Origin: Eubacterium sp.
Lineage (GTDB): Bacteria; Bacillota; Clostridia; Lachnospirales; Lachnospiraceae
Direction of reading: 5' to 3'
Assembly (NCBI GenBank): GCA_016292095.1
Contig: JAEFAB010000060.1
Location: 1 to 41,062, forward strand
Length of the DNA: 41,062 nucleotides
Shown here piece after piece: positions 1 through 8,125 of this stretch. Below the pieces are notes generated by a model. The model had not been told where the DNA came from and made no database searches. It worked only from the letters and a program-made list of their open reading frames with translations. A program made the position numbers and the translations under genes. Position 1 is the stretch's first letter. The number at the start of each line of letters is the position of its first letter.

Positions 1-557
1 AGGAAACAACGACGAAAGAAGTGACAACTACTCATGCGGAAACGAAAGCAAAATCCATAGAAGTGACAACAAAGAAAAATACACCAAAGGAAACAACGAA
101 CAGGATTGTACCTGAGAAAAAAATTAGAACGAAGAGCAAATCCAAAATTCCGTTCATGATTTTCCTGGGTGGTTTGTTTGTAATGGGAGCGGTGATTGCA
201 CAGTATTTTGCCAGAGCGAGTCGGAAGAGAGCAAGGTTTAGAAAAACAAAAGAGAACCTTGGTGTACGATATATGATTCAGGAACTGTTTCAGGTGGCAG
301 TTGCAGCAGGGGTTCCTGTGAAAGGATGTTCCGAGAAAGAAGCATTTGAAAGAATGCGGAAACAGTTACCGGGATTGGAGGAAGAAGAATGGTCCTGGAT
401 TTATGAGAACGGATTGCTGGCGGCATTTTCAAATCAGAAAACAGAAAGTCAGCAACGAAGAGAATTGGAACGTCTGTTAAATAAACTGAAACGAAGTGTT
501 TGGACAGCTTTAAATCCTGTAAAGAAACTGCTCTTTAAAGTTCTTTATGCATTATAG
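1..557 (+). CDS. C-terminal part of a single-pass membrane protein (5' end outside window)
   Basis: The reading frame is open to the left edge (first whole codon at base 3), so the GTG at 21 is probably not the true start. What is visible is a Thr/Lys/Glu-rich linker typical of an extracellular spacer, a hydrophobic segment (residues about 43-62 counted from base 21, PFMIFLGGLFVMGAVIAQYF) followed by an Arg/Lys cluster (stop-transfer, positive-inside), then a charged, probably cytoplasmic helical tail of about 110 residues. The architecture resembles the end of the transglutaminase/DUF4129 membrane proteins that accompany MoxR and DUF58 genes in Firmicutes; this is inference from layout only. 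No function can be shown from this fragment. The next gene starts 72 bases downstream on the same strand. Confidence 0.6.
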   Translation, partial: ETTTKEVTTTHAETKAKSIEVTTKKNTPKETTNRIVPEKKIRTKSKSKIPFMIFLGGLFVMGAVIAQYFARASRKRARFRKTKENLGVRYMIQELFQVAVAAGVPVKGCSEKEAFERMRKQLPGLEEEEWSWIYENGLLAAFSNQKTESQQRRELERLLNKLKRSVWTALNPVKKLLFKVLYAL

Positions 558-629
558 ACACATGAACAAAAGTTTGATATTATGTGAAGTGTGTTACAGA
601 ACCAGCAGGGGAGATGAAAGGAGAAACTT

Positions 630-1520
630 ATGTGGACCAGAAAAGAATTAAAAGACAAAGCAAAATTAAATCTGAATAAAAACTACTGGATGGTAGTTCT
701 TGTAACGTTTATCGTTATGATTACTTCCGGTGGTACCAGTTCTTTCGGTGGAAGTTTCAGTAGCGGATTTTCCAATGGATTAAAATCCGGAAGTCAGCAG
801 GAAAGCACCCAAGAAGTGGACCGGTGGGATGATATGGAATTTGCTTCAGATGATGAAGAGATTTCAGATGTGATGGGAGAGGTAAAAAAAGAGTACAACA
901 GTACTTTTGACAAGAGAGACGGATTTATCCTTGCAGGAGTCGGCGCAGTAATTTTAATTATCGTGTTGATTATCTTTTTGGTGGCTTTTGCATTATCCAT
1001 TTTCTTATTCAATCCATTAAAGGTTGGATGTTATAAGTGGTATATTCACAATCGAAAAGAAAATCCACAGCTTGGAATAATCGGAGACGGATTTACTAAA
1101 AATTATATGAGAACCGTTGAAATCATGTTCTGCAAATCATTGTTTACCATCTTGTGGTCAATGTTATGTTTGATTCCCGGTATTGTAAAGGCTTACGAAT
1201 ATCGAATGATTCCGTACATCGTTGCAGAAAATCCGGATATTACCAGACAGGAAGCTTTCCAGATGAGTAAGACCATGATGACCGGTGAAAAGTGGAACGC
1301 TTTTGTATTGGATTTATCATTTATCTTATGGAATATTGTTGCAGGATTGTGTTGCGGAATTCCGGGATTCTTTTATGTATATCCGTACATTCAGCTTACC
1401 AATGTGGAACTGTATGTGAAACTGAAAGAAACACAACTTGGAATTCACGATACAGCAAATGGCGAGCAGGGAACACAGGACCCACAGCCTACAATTGATA
1501 ACGGATACACAGAATTATAA
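630..1520 (+). CDS. DUF975 family integral membrane protein
   Basis: This 296-residue protein opens with MWTRKELKDKAK and a following Asn-Tyr-Trp, the characteristic beginning of the DUF975 family. Hydrophobic segments lie at about residues 20-40, 100-130 (long, Ile/Val/Leu-rich), 170-190 and 225-255. Between the first two sits a Ser/Gly- and acid-rich loop (residues 40-95) that looks extracellular. The C-terminal 25 residues are polar. An AAAGGAG ribosome-binding site lies 7 bases before the ATG. The family is widespread in Firmicutes and its role is unknown; it is often near envelope genes, as here. A strong terminator follows directly, separating it from the butyrate operon. Confidence 0.8.
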   Translation: MWTRKELKDKAKLNLNKNYWMVVLVTFIVMITSGGTSSFGGSFSSGFSNGLKSGSQQESTQEVDRWDDMEFASDDEEISDVMGEVKKEYNSTFDKRDGFILAGVGAVILIIVLIIFLVAFALSIFLFNPLKVGCYKWYIHNRKENPQLGIIGDGFTKNYMRTVEIMFCKSLFTILWSMLCLIPGIVKAYEYRMIPYIVAENPDITRQEAFQMSKTMMTGEKWNAFVLDLSFILWNIVAGLCCGIPGFFYVYPYIQLTNVELYVKLKETQLGIHDTANGEQGTQDPQPTIDNGYTEL

Positions 1521-1533
1521 AAAACATTGAAAT

Positions 1534-1568
1534 AAAAAAGAATGGCAAAAAAATTGTCATTCTTTTTT
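1534..1568 (+). terminator. Rho-independent terminator after the DUF975 gene
   Basis: A 14-bp stem (arms 1534-1547 and 1555-1568, one G-U pair) has A-tract and T-tract ends. The stem is symmetrical, so it could also stop transcription from the right. Confidence 0.85.
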
Positions 1569-1596
1569 ATATTGTACTAGACAAAGGAAATATAAT

Positions 1597-1614
1597 TTGT
1601 TAAAATTATAACAA
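1597..1614. promoter_or_regulatory. Rex-like operator in front of the butyrate operon
   Basis: The 18-mer TTGTTAAAATTATAACAA matches the clostridial Rex consensus TTGTTAA-N4-TTAACAA at all but one of the 14 defined positions. Rex is the NADH/NAD-sensing repressor, and butyrate-pathway genes are established members of its regulon in clostridia. The site directly follows a perfect TATAAT (1591-1596) that has no good -35 box, and it lies 46 bases upstream of the better promoter at 1661. Rex could therefore occlude an upstream start or act from a distance. The rex gene is not in the window. Confidence 0.75.
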
Positions 1615-1660
1615 TCTTGCGTAAGCCTTAAAAAACAGTGATTGTTTTCGAAGAATATCA

Positions 1661-1689
1661 TTGAATGCGAGGAATAATGATGTTATGAT
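1661..1689 (+). promoter_or_regulatory. Sigma-A promoter of the thl-etfA operon
   Basis: TTGAAT (1661-1666), a 17-base spacer and TATGAT (1684-1689) form a near-consensus housekeeping promoter. Transcription would start near 1696, leaving a leader of about 30 bases that carries the GGAGGA ribosome-binding site at 1715-1720. Confidence 0.7.
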
Positions 1690-1727
1690 GGAAAGGTAAG
1701 CGTAAAAATTTAATGGAGGATGATGTT

Positions 1728-2912
1728 ATGTCAAAGAAAGTTGTTATTGCAGGCGCATGTCGTACAGCTATCGGTAAGATGGGTGGAGCACTTAGCACAG
1801 TTCCTGCAGCAGATTTAGGTTCTATTGTTATTAAGGAAGCATTAAACAGAGCAGGAGTACCTGCAGATCAGGTTGACCACGTATATATGGGTTGTGTTAT
1901 CCAGGCTGCTCAGGGACAGAACGTTGCACGTCAGGCAGCTCTTAACGCAGGACTTCCTATTGAAGTACCGGCTGTAACTGTAAACGTTGTTTGTGGTTCA
2001 GGTCTTAACTGTGTAAACATGGCTGCACAGATGATTCAGGCAGGAGATGCTGATATCGTTGTTGCCGGTGGTATGGAAAATATGTCTATGGCACCATATG
2101 CGATGACAAAAGCTCGTTTTGGATATAGAATGAACAATGCTACAATCGTAGATACTATGGTTAACGATGCATTAACAGATGCATTCAATAACTACCACAT
2201 GATGATTACAGCAGAAAACGTTGCTGATCAGTGGGGACTTACAAGAGAAGAATTAGATGAATTCTCAGCAAACTCACAGCAGAAATGTGAAAAGGCTATG
2301 GCTGAAGGAAAATTCAAGGACGAAATCGTTCCTGTTGAAGTGAAGGCTAAGAAGCAGACAATTATTGTTGATACAGATGAAGGACCAAGAGCTGGTACTA
2401 CAGCTGAATCTCTTTCAAAACTTCGTTGTTGTTCAGGTAAGGAAGGCGGAGTTGTTACAGCAGGTAATGCATCAGGTATTAATGATGGTGCAGCAGCAGT
2501 TGTTGTAATGAGCGAAGAAAAAGCTAAGGAATTAGGTGTAACTCCTATGGCAACATATGTAACAGGAGCACTTGGTGGTGTAGCACCTGAAATCATGGGT
2601 GTTGGACCTGTAGCTTCTACTACAAAGGCATTAGCAAAAGCAAATCTTACAATTGATGATATGGACTTAATCGAAGCAAACGAAGCTTTCGCAGCACAGT
2701 CTGTAGCAGTTGCAAGAGATTTAAAATTTGATATGAGCAAAGTAAACGTAAACGGTGGTGCAATCGCACTTGGTCACCCGGTTGGTGCATCAGGATGTCG
2801 TATTCTCGTAACATTACTTCACGAAATGCAGAAGACAGACGCTAAGAAGGGTCTTGCTACATTGTGTATCGGTGGTGGTATGGGATGTACTACAATCGTT
2901 GAACGTGACTAA
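1728..2912 (+). CDS. thlA: Acetyl-CoA C-acetyltransferase (thiolase)
   Basis: The enzyme condenses two acetyl-CoA to acetoacetyl-CoA, the first step of butyrate synthesis, in the cytosol. An in-frame ATG at 1713 overlaps the Shine-Dalgarno; the ATG at 1728 lies 7 bases after GGAGGA and gives a protein of 394 residues beginning [17 protein letters not shown], the normal family length. All thiolase signatures are present: acylated Cys89 in NVVCGSGLN, His350 in GHPVGASG and Cys380 in CIGGGMG. Codon use is strongly biased (GCA/GCT, GGT/GGA, CTT/TTA), as expected of a highly expressed gene. It is the first gene of a six-gene operon; a stable intergenic hairpin separates it from crt. Confidence 0.97.
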   Translation: MSKKVVIAGACRTAIGKMGGALSTVPAADLGSIVIKEALNRAGVPADQVDHVYMGCVIQAAQGQNVARQAALNAGLPIEVPAVTVNVVCGSGLNCVNMAAQMIQAGDADIVVAGGMENMSMAPYAMTKARFGYRMNNATIVDTMVNDALTDAFNNYHMMITAENVADQWGLTREELDEFSANSQQKCEKAMAEGKFKDEIVPVEVKAKKQTIIVDTDEGPRAGTTAESLSKLRCCSGKEGGVVTAGNASGINDGAAAVVVMSEEKAKELGVTPMATYVTGALGGVAPEIMGVGPVASTTKALAKANLTIDDMDLIEANEAFAAQSVAVARDLKFDMSKVNVNGGAIALGHPVGASGCRILVTLLHEMQKTDAKKGLATLCIGGGMGCTTIVERD

Positions 2913-2927
2913 GAACAAGTTAAAAAT

Positions 2928-2963
2928 CCACGGCTGGTAGAACTTTTCTGCCAGCTTTCGTGG
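2928..2963 (+). other. Intergenic hairpin between thl and crt
   Basis: A 15-bp stem (CCACG plus GCTGGTAGAA, one G-U pair, a 3-base bulge and a 3-base loop) has no T-run behind it, so it is unlikely to be a full terminator. It may tune thl against crt expression through partial attenuation, RNA processing or 3'-end protection. Confidence 0.6.
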
Positions 2964-2984
2964 CGTTTATAAAGGAGAATTAAA

Positions 2985-3776
2985 ATGGAATTCATTACTT
3001 ATGAACAGGAAGGATTTGTAGGAGTCCTTACAATTAACCGTCCAAAGGCACTGAACGCTTTAAACAGCCAGGTGTTAGAGGAATTAGATGCAACATTAGA
3101 CAGCATCGACATTAATGAAACAAGAGCATTAATTATCACAGGTGCCGGCGAAAAATCATTCGTTGCAGGTGCAGATATCGGAGAAATGTCTACATTGACA
3201 AAGGCTGAAGGCGAAGCTTTCGGTAAAAAGGGAAATGATGTATTCAGAAAGATTGAAACATTCCCAATTCCTGTTATCGCTGCAGTAAACGGATTTGCTC
3301 TCGGTGGTGGATGTGAAATTTCAATGAGCTGTGATATCAGAATCTGTTCTGAAAACGCTATTTTTGGTCAGCCGGAAGTAGGTCTTGGAATCACACCTGG
3401 TTTTGGTGGAACACAGAGACTTGCAAGAATCGTTGGACCTGGAATGGCTAAGCAGATGATTTACACAGCAAGAAATATCAAGGCTGACGAAGCTTTCAGA
3501 ATCGGTCTTGTAAATGCTGTATATCCATTAGAAGAATTAATGGACAATGCAAAGAAGATGGCTGCAGGAATTGCAAAGCAGGCTCCAATCGCTGTTAGAG
3601 CTTGTAAGAAAGCTATCAACGATGGTCTTGATGTAGATATGGACGCAGCAATCGTTATCGAAGAAAAATTATTCGGTAGCTGCTTCGAAACAGAAGATCA
3701 GAAAGCAGGAATGGGCAACTTCCTTGAAAAAGATAAAGAAAAGAAGTTAAAGGTTGTACCTTTCAAAAACTGCTAA
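2985..3776 (+). CDS. crt: 3-hydroxybutyryl-CoA dehydratase (crotonase)
   Basis: The enzyme removes water from 3-hydroxybutyryl-CoA to give crotonyl-CoA. This 263-residue enoyl-CoA hydratase-fold protein shows the CoA/oxyanion-hole motif AGADIGEM (about residues 60-67), NGFALGGGCE (about 103-112) carrying a catalytic Glu, and FGQPEVGLGITPGFGGTQRL (about 125-144) with the second Glu. A good GGAG ribosome-binding site precedes the ATG. Its position between thiolase and 3-hydroxybutyryl-CoA dehydrogenase supports the short-chain assignment over a general beta-oxidation role. Confidence 0.95.
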   Translation: MEFITYEQEGFVGVLTINRPKALNALNSQVLEELDATLDSIDINETRALIITGAGEKSFVAGADIGEMSTLTKAEGEAFGKKGNDVFRKIETFPIPVIAAVNGFALGGGCEISMSCDIRICSENAIFGQPEVGLGITPGFGGTQRLARIVGPGMAKQMIYTARNIKADEAFRIGLVNAVYPLEELMDNAKKMAAGIAKQAPIAVRACKKAINDGLDVDMDAAIVIEEKLFGSCFETEDQKAGMGNFLEKDKEKKLKVVPFKNC

Positions 3777-3810
3777 TTATAAATCAAAGAAAATTTATGG
3801 AGGAAAAAAG

Positions 3811-4683
3811 ATGAAGGTAGGAGTAATTGGTGCCGGAACAATGGGCCAGGGAATCGCTAAAGCTTTTGCACAGGTTGATGGATACGAAGTAGCACTTTGT
3901 GATATCAAGCAGGAATGGGCAGAAGGTGGAAAAGACAAAATTGCAAAAGGATATGCAAAACTTGTTGAAAAAGGAAAAATGACACAGGAGCAGGTTGATG
4001 GAATCTTAAACAGCATTACACCGGGTCTTAAAGAAGATCTTTGTGCTGATTGCGATTTAATCGTAGAAGCTGCTTTTGAAAATATGGAAGTTAAGAAGAC
4101 AACATTTGGTGAATTAGATAAAATCTGTAAGCCGGAATGTATCTTCGCTTCAAACACATCATCTCTTTCTATTACAGAAATCGGAAATGGTTTAACACGT
4201 CCTATGATTGGAATGCATTTCTTCAACCCTGCTGATAGAATGAAATTAGTAGAAGTTATCGCCGGAGTAAACACACCAGAAGAAACAGTTGAAACAATCA
4301 AGAAGATTTCTGAAGAAATCGGTAAGACTCCTGTACAGGTTAACGAAGCTGCAGGATTCGTTGTAAACCGTATCTTAATTCCATTGATTAACGAAGCTGC
4401 TTTCATCAAGATGGAAGGTGTTTCTGATATCGCAGGAATCGATGCTGCTATGAAACTCGGAGCAAATCATCCAATGGGACCTTTGGAATTAGGTGACTTC
4501 ATTGGTCTTGATATCTGCCTCGCTATTATGGATGTTCTTTACAATGAAACAGGTGACAGCAAGTATCGTGCTTGTCCATTACTCCGTAAGATGGTTCGTG
4601 GTGGAAACCTTGGTGCTAAGACCGGTAAGGGATTCTATGTACACAATGCAGATAGAACAAAGACACCGGTTGACGCTCAGTAA
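3811..4683 (+). CDS. hbd: 3-hydroxybutyryl-CoA dehydrogenase
   Basis: The enzyme reduces acetoacetyl-CoA to 3-hydroxybutyryl-CoA with NAD(P)H. The frame is open from 3754, inside the end of crt, but the ATG at 3811 follows GGAGG (3799-3803) and begins MKVGVIGAGTMGQGIA, placing the Rossmann GxGxxG at the extreme N-terminus as the family requires; this gives 290 residues. The dehydrogenase signature with the catalytic His is HFFNPADRMKLVEVI (about residue 138), followed by the C-terminal helical dimerisation domain with NHPMGPLELGDFIGLD. It lies 34 bases after crt and is clearly co-transcribed. Confidence 0.96.
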   Translation: MKVGVIGAGTMGQGIAKAFAQVDGYEVALCDIKQEWAEGGKDKIAKGYAKLVEKGKMTQEQVDGILNSITPGLKEDLCADCDLIVEAAFENMEVKKTTFGELDKICKPECIFASNTSSLSITEIGNGLTRPMIGMHFFNPADRMKLVEVIAGVNTPEETVETIKKISEEIGKTPVQVNEAAGFVVNRILIPLINEAAFIKMEGVSDIAGIDAAMKLGANHPMGPLELGDFIGLDICLAIMDVLYNETGDSKYRACPLLRKMVRGGNLGAKTGKGFYVHNADRTKTPVDAQ

Positions 4684-4742
4684 TTACAATAATAATTGAG
4701 AGATTGATCTCTTTATTTATAACAAAGATGGAGGATTAAAAA

Positions 4743-5915
4743 ATGGATTTTACATTAAGCGAAAAGCATGAAATGGCCCAGAGCCTTTTCAGAGAATTTG
4801 CTGAAAATGAAGCAAAAGACATTGCACAGGAAGTTGACGAAACAGAAAAATTCCCTAGAGAAACTGTCGACAAAATGGCAAAATATGGTTTCCTTGGAAT
4901 TCCTGTACCAAAGGAATTCGGTGGACAGGGATGTGATATTCTTACATACGCTATGTGCGTAGAAGAATTATCAAAAGTTTGTGGTACTACAGGTGTTATC
5001 GTTTCTGCACATACATCACTTTGTGTTGATCCGATTCAGACATATGGTACACCGGAACAGAAGGCTAAGTATTTACCAGACCTTGCATCAGGAAAGAAAC
5101 TTGGTGCGTTCGGTTTAACAGAACCGGGAGCTGGTACAGATGCTCAGGGACAGCAGACAAAGGCTGTTTTTGATGAAGCTACAAATGAATGGGTATTAAA
5201 CGGTTCTAAGTGCTTTATCACAAACGGTAAAGAAGCTGACGTATATATCGTTATCGCTGTAACAGGAAAGATTGAAAAACGTGGACGTATGATGAAAGAA
5301 ATTTCAGCATTCATCGTTGACAAGGGAACTCCTGGATTTACATTCGGTACAAAAGAAAAGAAGATGGGTATCAGAGGTTCATCTACTTATGAATTAATCT
5401 TTGAAGATTGTAGAATTCCTGCAGACGCTTTACTTGGTAAGAAGGGTAAAGGTTTCGGTATCGCAATGCACACACTTGATGGTGGACGTATCGGTATCGC
5501 AGCTCAGGCTCTTGGTCTTGCTGAAGGTGCTCTTGAAAGAACAATCGAATATGTTAAGGAAAGAAAGCAGTTTGGTAGATCTATCGCTGCATTCCAGAAT
5601 ACACAGTTCCAGTTAGCTGATATGGCTACTAAGGTAGAAGCTGCTAAACTTTTAGTTTACAAAGCTGCTATGAAGAAAGCTCAGTATCAGGCAGACGGAA
5701 AGACTGCATACAGTGTAGAAGCTGCTCAGGCTAAGCTTTACGCTGCAGAAGTTGCTATGGAAGTAACAACAAAGGCAGTTCAGTTACACGGTGGTTACGG
5801 TTATATCAGAGAATACGATGTAGAACGTATGATGAGAGATGCTAAGATTACAGAAATCTATGAAGGAACATCAGAAGTTCAGAGAATGGTAATCTCTGCA
5901 AACTTATTAAAGTAA
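4743..5915 (+). CDS. bcd: Butyryl-CoA dehydrogenase
   Basis: An FAD acyl-CoA dehydrogenase of 390 residues that reduces crotonyl-CoA to butyryl-CoA. With EtfBA it would form the electron-bifurcating complex that also reduces ferredoxin with NADH. Visible family features are [14 protein letters not shown] (FAD/substrate binding, about residues 121-134), MGIRGSST, the RKQFGR motif and the C-terminal YEGTSEVQR, in which Glu374 is the expected catalytic base. The ribosome-binding site is GGAGG, 8 bases before the ATG. A small hairpin (4699-4712) lies in the 59-base gap after hbd. The etfB and etfA genes follow directly, which supports Bcd over other acyl-CoA dehydrogenases. Confidence 0.96.
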   Translation: MDFTLSEKHEMAQSLFREFAENEAKDIAQEVDETEKFPRETVDKMAKYGFLGIPVPKEFGGQGCDILTYAMCVEELSKVCGTTGVIVSAHTSLCVDPIQTYGTPEQKAKYLPDLASGKKLGAFGLTEPGAGTDAQGQQTKAVFDEATNEWVLNGSKCFITNGKEADVYIVIAVTGKIEKRGRMMKEISAFIVDKGTPGFTFGTKEKKMGIRGSSTYELIFEDCRIPADALLGKKGKGFGIAMHTLDGGRIGIAAQALGLAEGALERTIEYVKERKQFGRSIAAFQNTQFQLADMATKVEAAKLLVYKAAMKKAQYQADGKTAYSVEAAQAKLYAAEVAMEVTTKAVQLHGGYGYIREYDVERMMRDAKITEIYEGTSEVQRMVISANLLK

Positions 5916-5934
5916 TTTGGAGGTACTAGATAGA

Positions 5935-6720
5935 ATGAAAGTTATAGTTTGTGTAAAACAGGTACCTGATACAAAGGGTGGCGTAGAGTTCAATCCAGAT
6001 GGTACATTAAACAGAGGTGCAATGCTTGCTATCATGAACCCAGATGATAAGGCTGGTTTGGAAGCAGCACTTAGATTAAAAGATGAATATGGCGCTGAAG
6101 TTACAGTTCTTACAATGGGACTTCCAAAGGCTGCAGCTGTATTAAAAGAAGCTATCGCTATGGGCGCTGATAAGGGTGTCTTAGTAACTGACAGAGTTTT
6201 AGGTGGTGCTGATACTTGGGCTACATCTACTACAATCGCAGGTGCTATCAGAAACCTTGAATATGATATCATTATCACAGGACGTCAGGCTATCGACGGT
6301 GATACTGCTCAGGTAGGACCACAGATTGCTGAACACCTTGGTGTTCCTGTAATTTCATATGCAGAAGATATTAAGATTGATGGTGATTCCGTAATCGTAC
6401 AGAGACAGTACGAAGACAGATATCACGTAATCAAGGCTCAGACTCCATGTCTTATTACAGCATTGTCTGAATTAAATGAGCCAAGATATATGACTCCGGG
6501 TGGAATTTTTGATGCTGTTGAAGCTGAAATTACAACATACGGAAGAGCTGATTTAGTAGATGTTTTAGATGGCGACCTTGGTTTAATGGGTTCTCCTACA
6601 AAGATTGCTAAGGCATCTGATAAGGTTAAGAAGGGTGCAGGCGAAAAGGTTGCTCCTGATAGCCCGGATGAAGCAGTTGATTATATCATGGACAAATTAT
6701 TAACAAAGCACGTTATTTAA
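5935..6720 (+). CDS. etfB: Electron transfer flavoprotein, beta subunit
   Basis: The small Etf subunit passes electrons between NADH, ferredoxin and Bcd. An upstream TTG at 5917 is in frame but falls before and within the ribosome-binding site (GGAGGT, 5919-5924); the ATG at 5935 gives MKVIVCVKQVPDT, the standard N-terminus, and 261 residues. Other family features are the NPDDKAGLEAALRLKD segment (about residues 35-50), GADKGVLVTDRVLGGADTWAT and the Etf-beta signature around ITGRQAIDGDTAQVGPQIAE (about 107-126). It starts 19 bases after bcd and ends 19 bases before etfA. Confidence 0.95.
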   Translation: MKVIVCVKQVPDTKGGVEFNPDGTLNRGAMLAIMNPDDKAGLEAALRLKDEYGAEVTVLTMGLPKAAAVLKEAIAMGADKGVLVTDRVLGGADTWATSTTIAGAIRNLEYDIIITGRQAIDGDTAQVGPQIAEHLGVPVISYAEDIKIDGDSVIVQRQYEDRYHVIKAQTPCLITALSELNEPRYMTPGGIFDAVEAEITTYGRADLVDVLDGDLGLMGSPTKIAKASDKVKKGAGEKVAPDSPDEAVDYIMDKLLTKHVI

Positions 6721-6739
6721 TAGAGAGGAGATTTGTAAA

Positions 6740-7795
6740 ATGCAGAATATTAATTTAGAAGATTATAAAGGCGTATTTGTCTTCGCTCAGCAGGTAGATA
6801 ACGAATTAAGCGGTATCGCTTTTGAATTGCTTGGTGAAGCAGGAAGACTTGCTGCCAACTTAGAAGAAAAGACTGTAACAGCAGTACTTTTAGGAAGCAA
6901 TGTTTCAGGATTAGTTGACGAACTTGCAGCATACGGTGCTGACAGAGTTATTGTTGTAGATGATCCTGCACTTGAAACATACATGACAGAACCATATGCT
7001 CACGCTTTATCATCAGTAATCGATGAATTCAAGCCTGAAATTATGTTAGTAGGTGCTACTGCAATCGGTAGAGATTTAGGACCTACAGTTTCAGCAAGAG
7101 TTAAGACTGGTCTTACAGCGGACTGTACATTATTGGAAATCGGTGATTTCCCATTAGTTGCAATCCCTGGAAAAGAACAGAAGCACAATCAGCTTCTTAT
7201 GACACGTCCGGCGTTCGGTGGAAACACAATCGCTACAATCGCATGTCCTGACAACCGTCCACAGATGGCTACAGTTCGTGCAGGTGTTATGCAGAAGAAC
7301 GAACCAGACACATCTAGAAAAGCAGAAGTAGTAGAATTCAATCCTGGATTTGAAAAGAACAACAAATATGTAGAAATCATGGATGTTGTTAAGGCTGTAT
7401 CTGATGTTGAAGATATCATGGATGCTAAGATCTTAGTATCCGGTGGTAGAGGTGTAGGAAGCAAAGAAAACTTCCAGATTCTTCAGGATCTTGCTGATGC
7501 AATCGGCGGAACAGTTTCTTGTTCAAGAGCTGTTGTAGATAATGGTTGGTTACCAAACGATCTTCAGGTAGGACAGACTGGTAAAACAGTACGTCCACAG
7601 GTATACTTCGCAATCGGTATCTCCGGAGCAATCCAGCACGTTGCAGGTATGGAAGATTCTGACCTTATCATTGCAATCAATAAAGACGAAGATGCTCCAA
7701 TCTTTGACGTAGCTGATTACGGTATCGTAGGCGACTTAAATAAGATCGTTCCTCAGTTAACAGCTGCAATCAAAGCAAACGCTGAAAACAAATAG
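6740..7795 (+). CDS. etfA: Electron transfer flavoprotein, alpha subunit
   Basis: The large Etf subunit (351 residues) carries the FAD-binding C-terminal domain: [13 protein letters not shown] (about residues 234-246), [20 protein letters not shown] (about 257-276), and [16 protein letters not shown] followed by [10 protein letters not shown] and ADYGIVGDL, all classical Etf-alpha motifs. The N-terminal half is the Etf alpha/beta domain. Linkage to bcd and etfB marks it as part of the butyryl-CoA dehydrogenase bifurcating complex. It is the last gene of the operon and is followed within 35 bases by a long terminator. Confidence 0.95.
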   Translation: MQNINLEDYKGVFVFAQQVDNELSGIAFELLGEAGRLAANLEEKTVTAVLLGSNVSGLVDELAAYGADRVIVVDDPALETYMTEPYAHALSSVIDEFKPEIMLVGATAIGRDLGPTVSARVKTGLTADCTLLEIGDFPLVAIPGKEQKHNQLLMTRPAFGGNTIATIACPDNRPQMATVRAGVMQKNEPDTSRKAEVVEFNPGFEKNNKYVEIMDVVKAVSDVEDIMDAKILVSGGRGVGSKENFQILQDLADAIGGTVSCSRAVVDNGWLPNDLQVGQTGKTVRPQVYFAIGISGAIQHVAGMEDSDLIIAINKDEDAPIFDVADYGIVGDLNKIVPQLTAAIKANAENK

Positions 7796-7812
7796 ATGCG
7801 AAAGCTTTTGAG

Positions 7813-7997
7813 CTAAACGGCTTAGTAAATAAAAAGAGAGAATATCGACCTCGTGCTTGCACGAAAGGTCGGTATTCTCTCTTTTTATTTGCGTGAGCAT
7901 TCAGCGAATGCTCGCGCGCAGACACCAAGTGTGCGTGGCAAAGGTCCAGTGGACCTTTGGTAGCTTGGAGCGAAGCTCCAGATGCTAAGTCGTTTAA
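7813..7997. repeat. Multi-hairpin palindromic element between etfA and the SGNH-hydrolase gene
   Basis: Outer arms 7813-7825 and 7985-7997 are complementary at 11 of 13 positions, one of the exceptions being a G-U pair in RNA. Inside are the terminator hairpin, then a hairpin with arms 7891-7901/7907-7917, a weak one around 7917-7933, a 9-bp one with arms 7939-7947/7951-7959, and TGGAGC-GAA-GCTCCA (7966-7980). There is no coding potential. The GC content is higher than in neighbouring non-coding DNA. It looks like a dispersed intergenic repeat (REP/MITE-like), but copy number cannot be judged here. From 7998 to 8125 the DNA is AT-rich and should hold the promoter of the next gene; I see no convincing -35/-10 pair. 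Confidence 0.6.
7827..7890 (+). terminator. Long terminator after the butyrate operon
   Basis: A nearly perfect 64-base hairpin has arms running from 7827 to 7856 and 7859 to 7890, with the tip TCGTGC-TT-GCACGA. A-rich and T-rich ends make it usable in both directions. It sits inside a larger repeat-like element (7813-7997). Confidence 0.85.
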
Positions 7998-8125
7998 GTG
8001 GTAACTCGTATATGCCTTATAGGGTATATAAATATAACTTTATTTGTATTTTTCAAACAACTAAAAACGGGTTATATTGGTATTAACAAATATTCGGAAA
8101 GTTATAAGTGAATAAGGAGGAAACG

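Noticed and set aside
1591-1596. Perfect TATAAT as the main promoter of the butyrate operon
   Set aside because: No acceptable -35 box lies 16-18 bases upstream and there is no TGn extension, so it is kept only as a possible secondary start.
2228-2740. 170-residue open frame on the minus strand inside thl
   Set aside because: It is a frame shadow of a strongly codon-biased gene, with a low-complexity Ser/Ala/Thr composition and no ribosome-binding site. The frames at 3795-4409 and 29066-29701 (minus) were rejected for the same reasons.
8078-8092. Third Rex site upstream of the SGNH gene (TATTAACAA)
   Set aside because: Only one half-site fits; the other half matches at two or three of seven positions.
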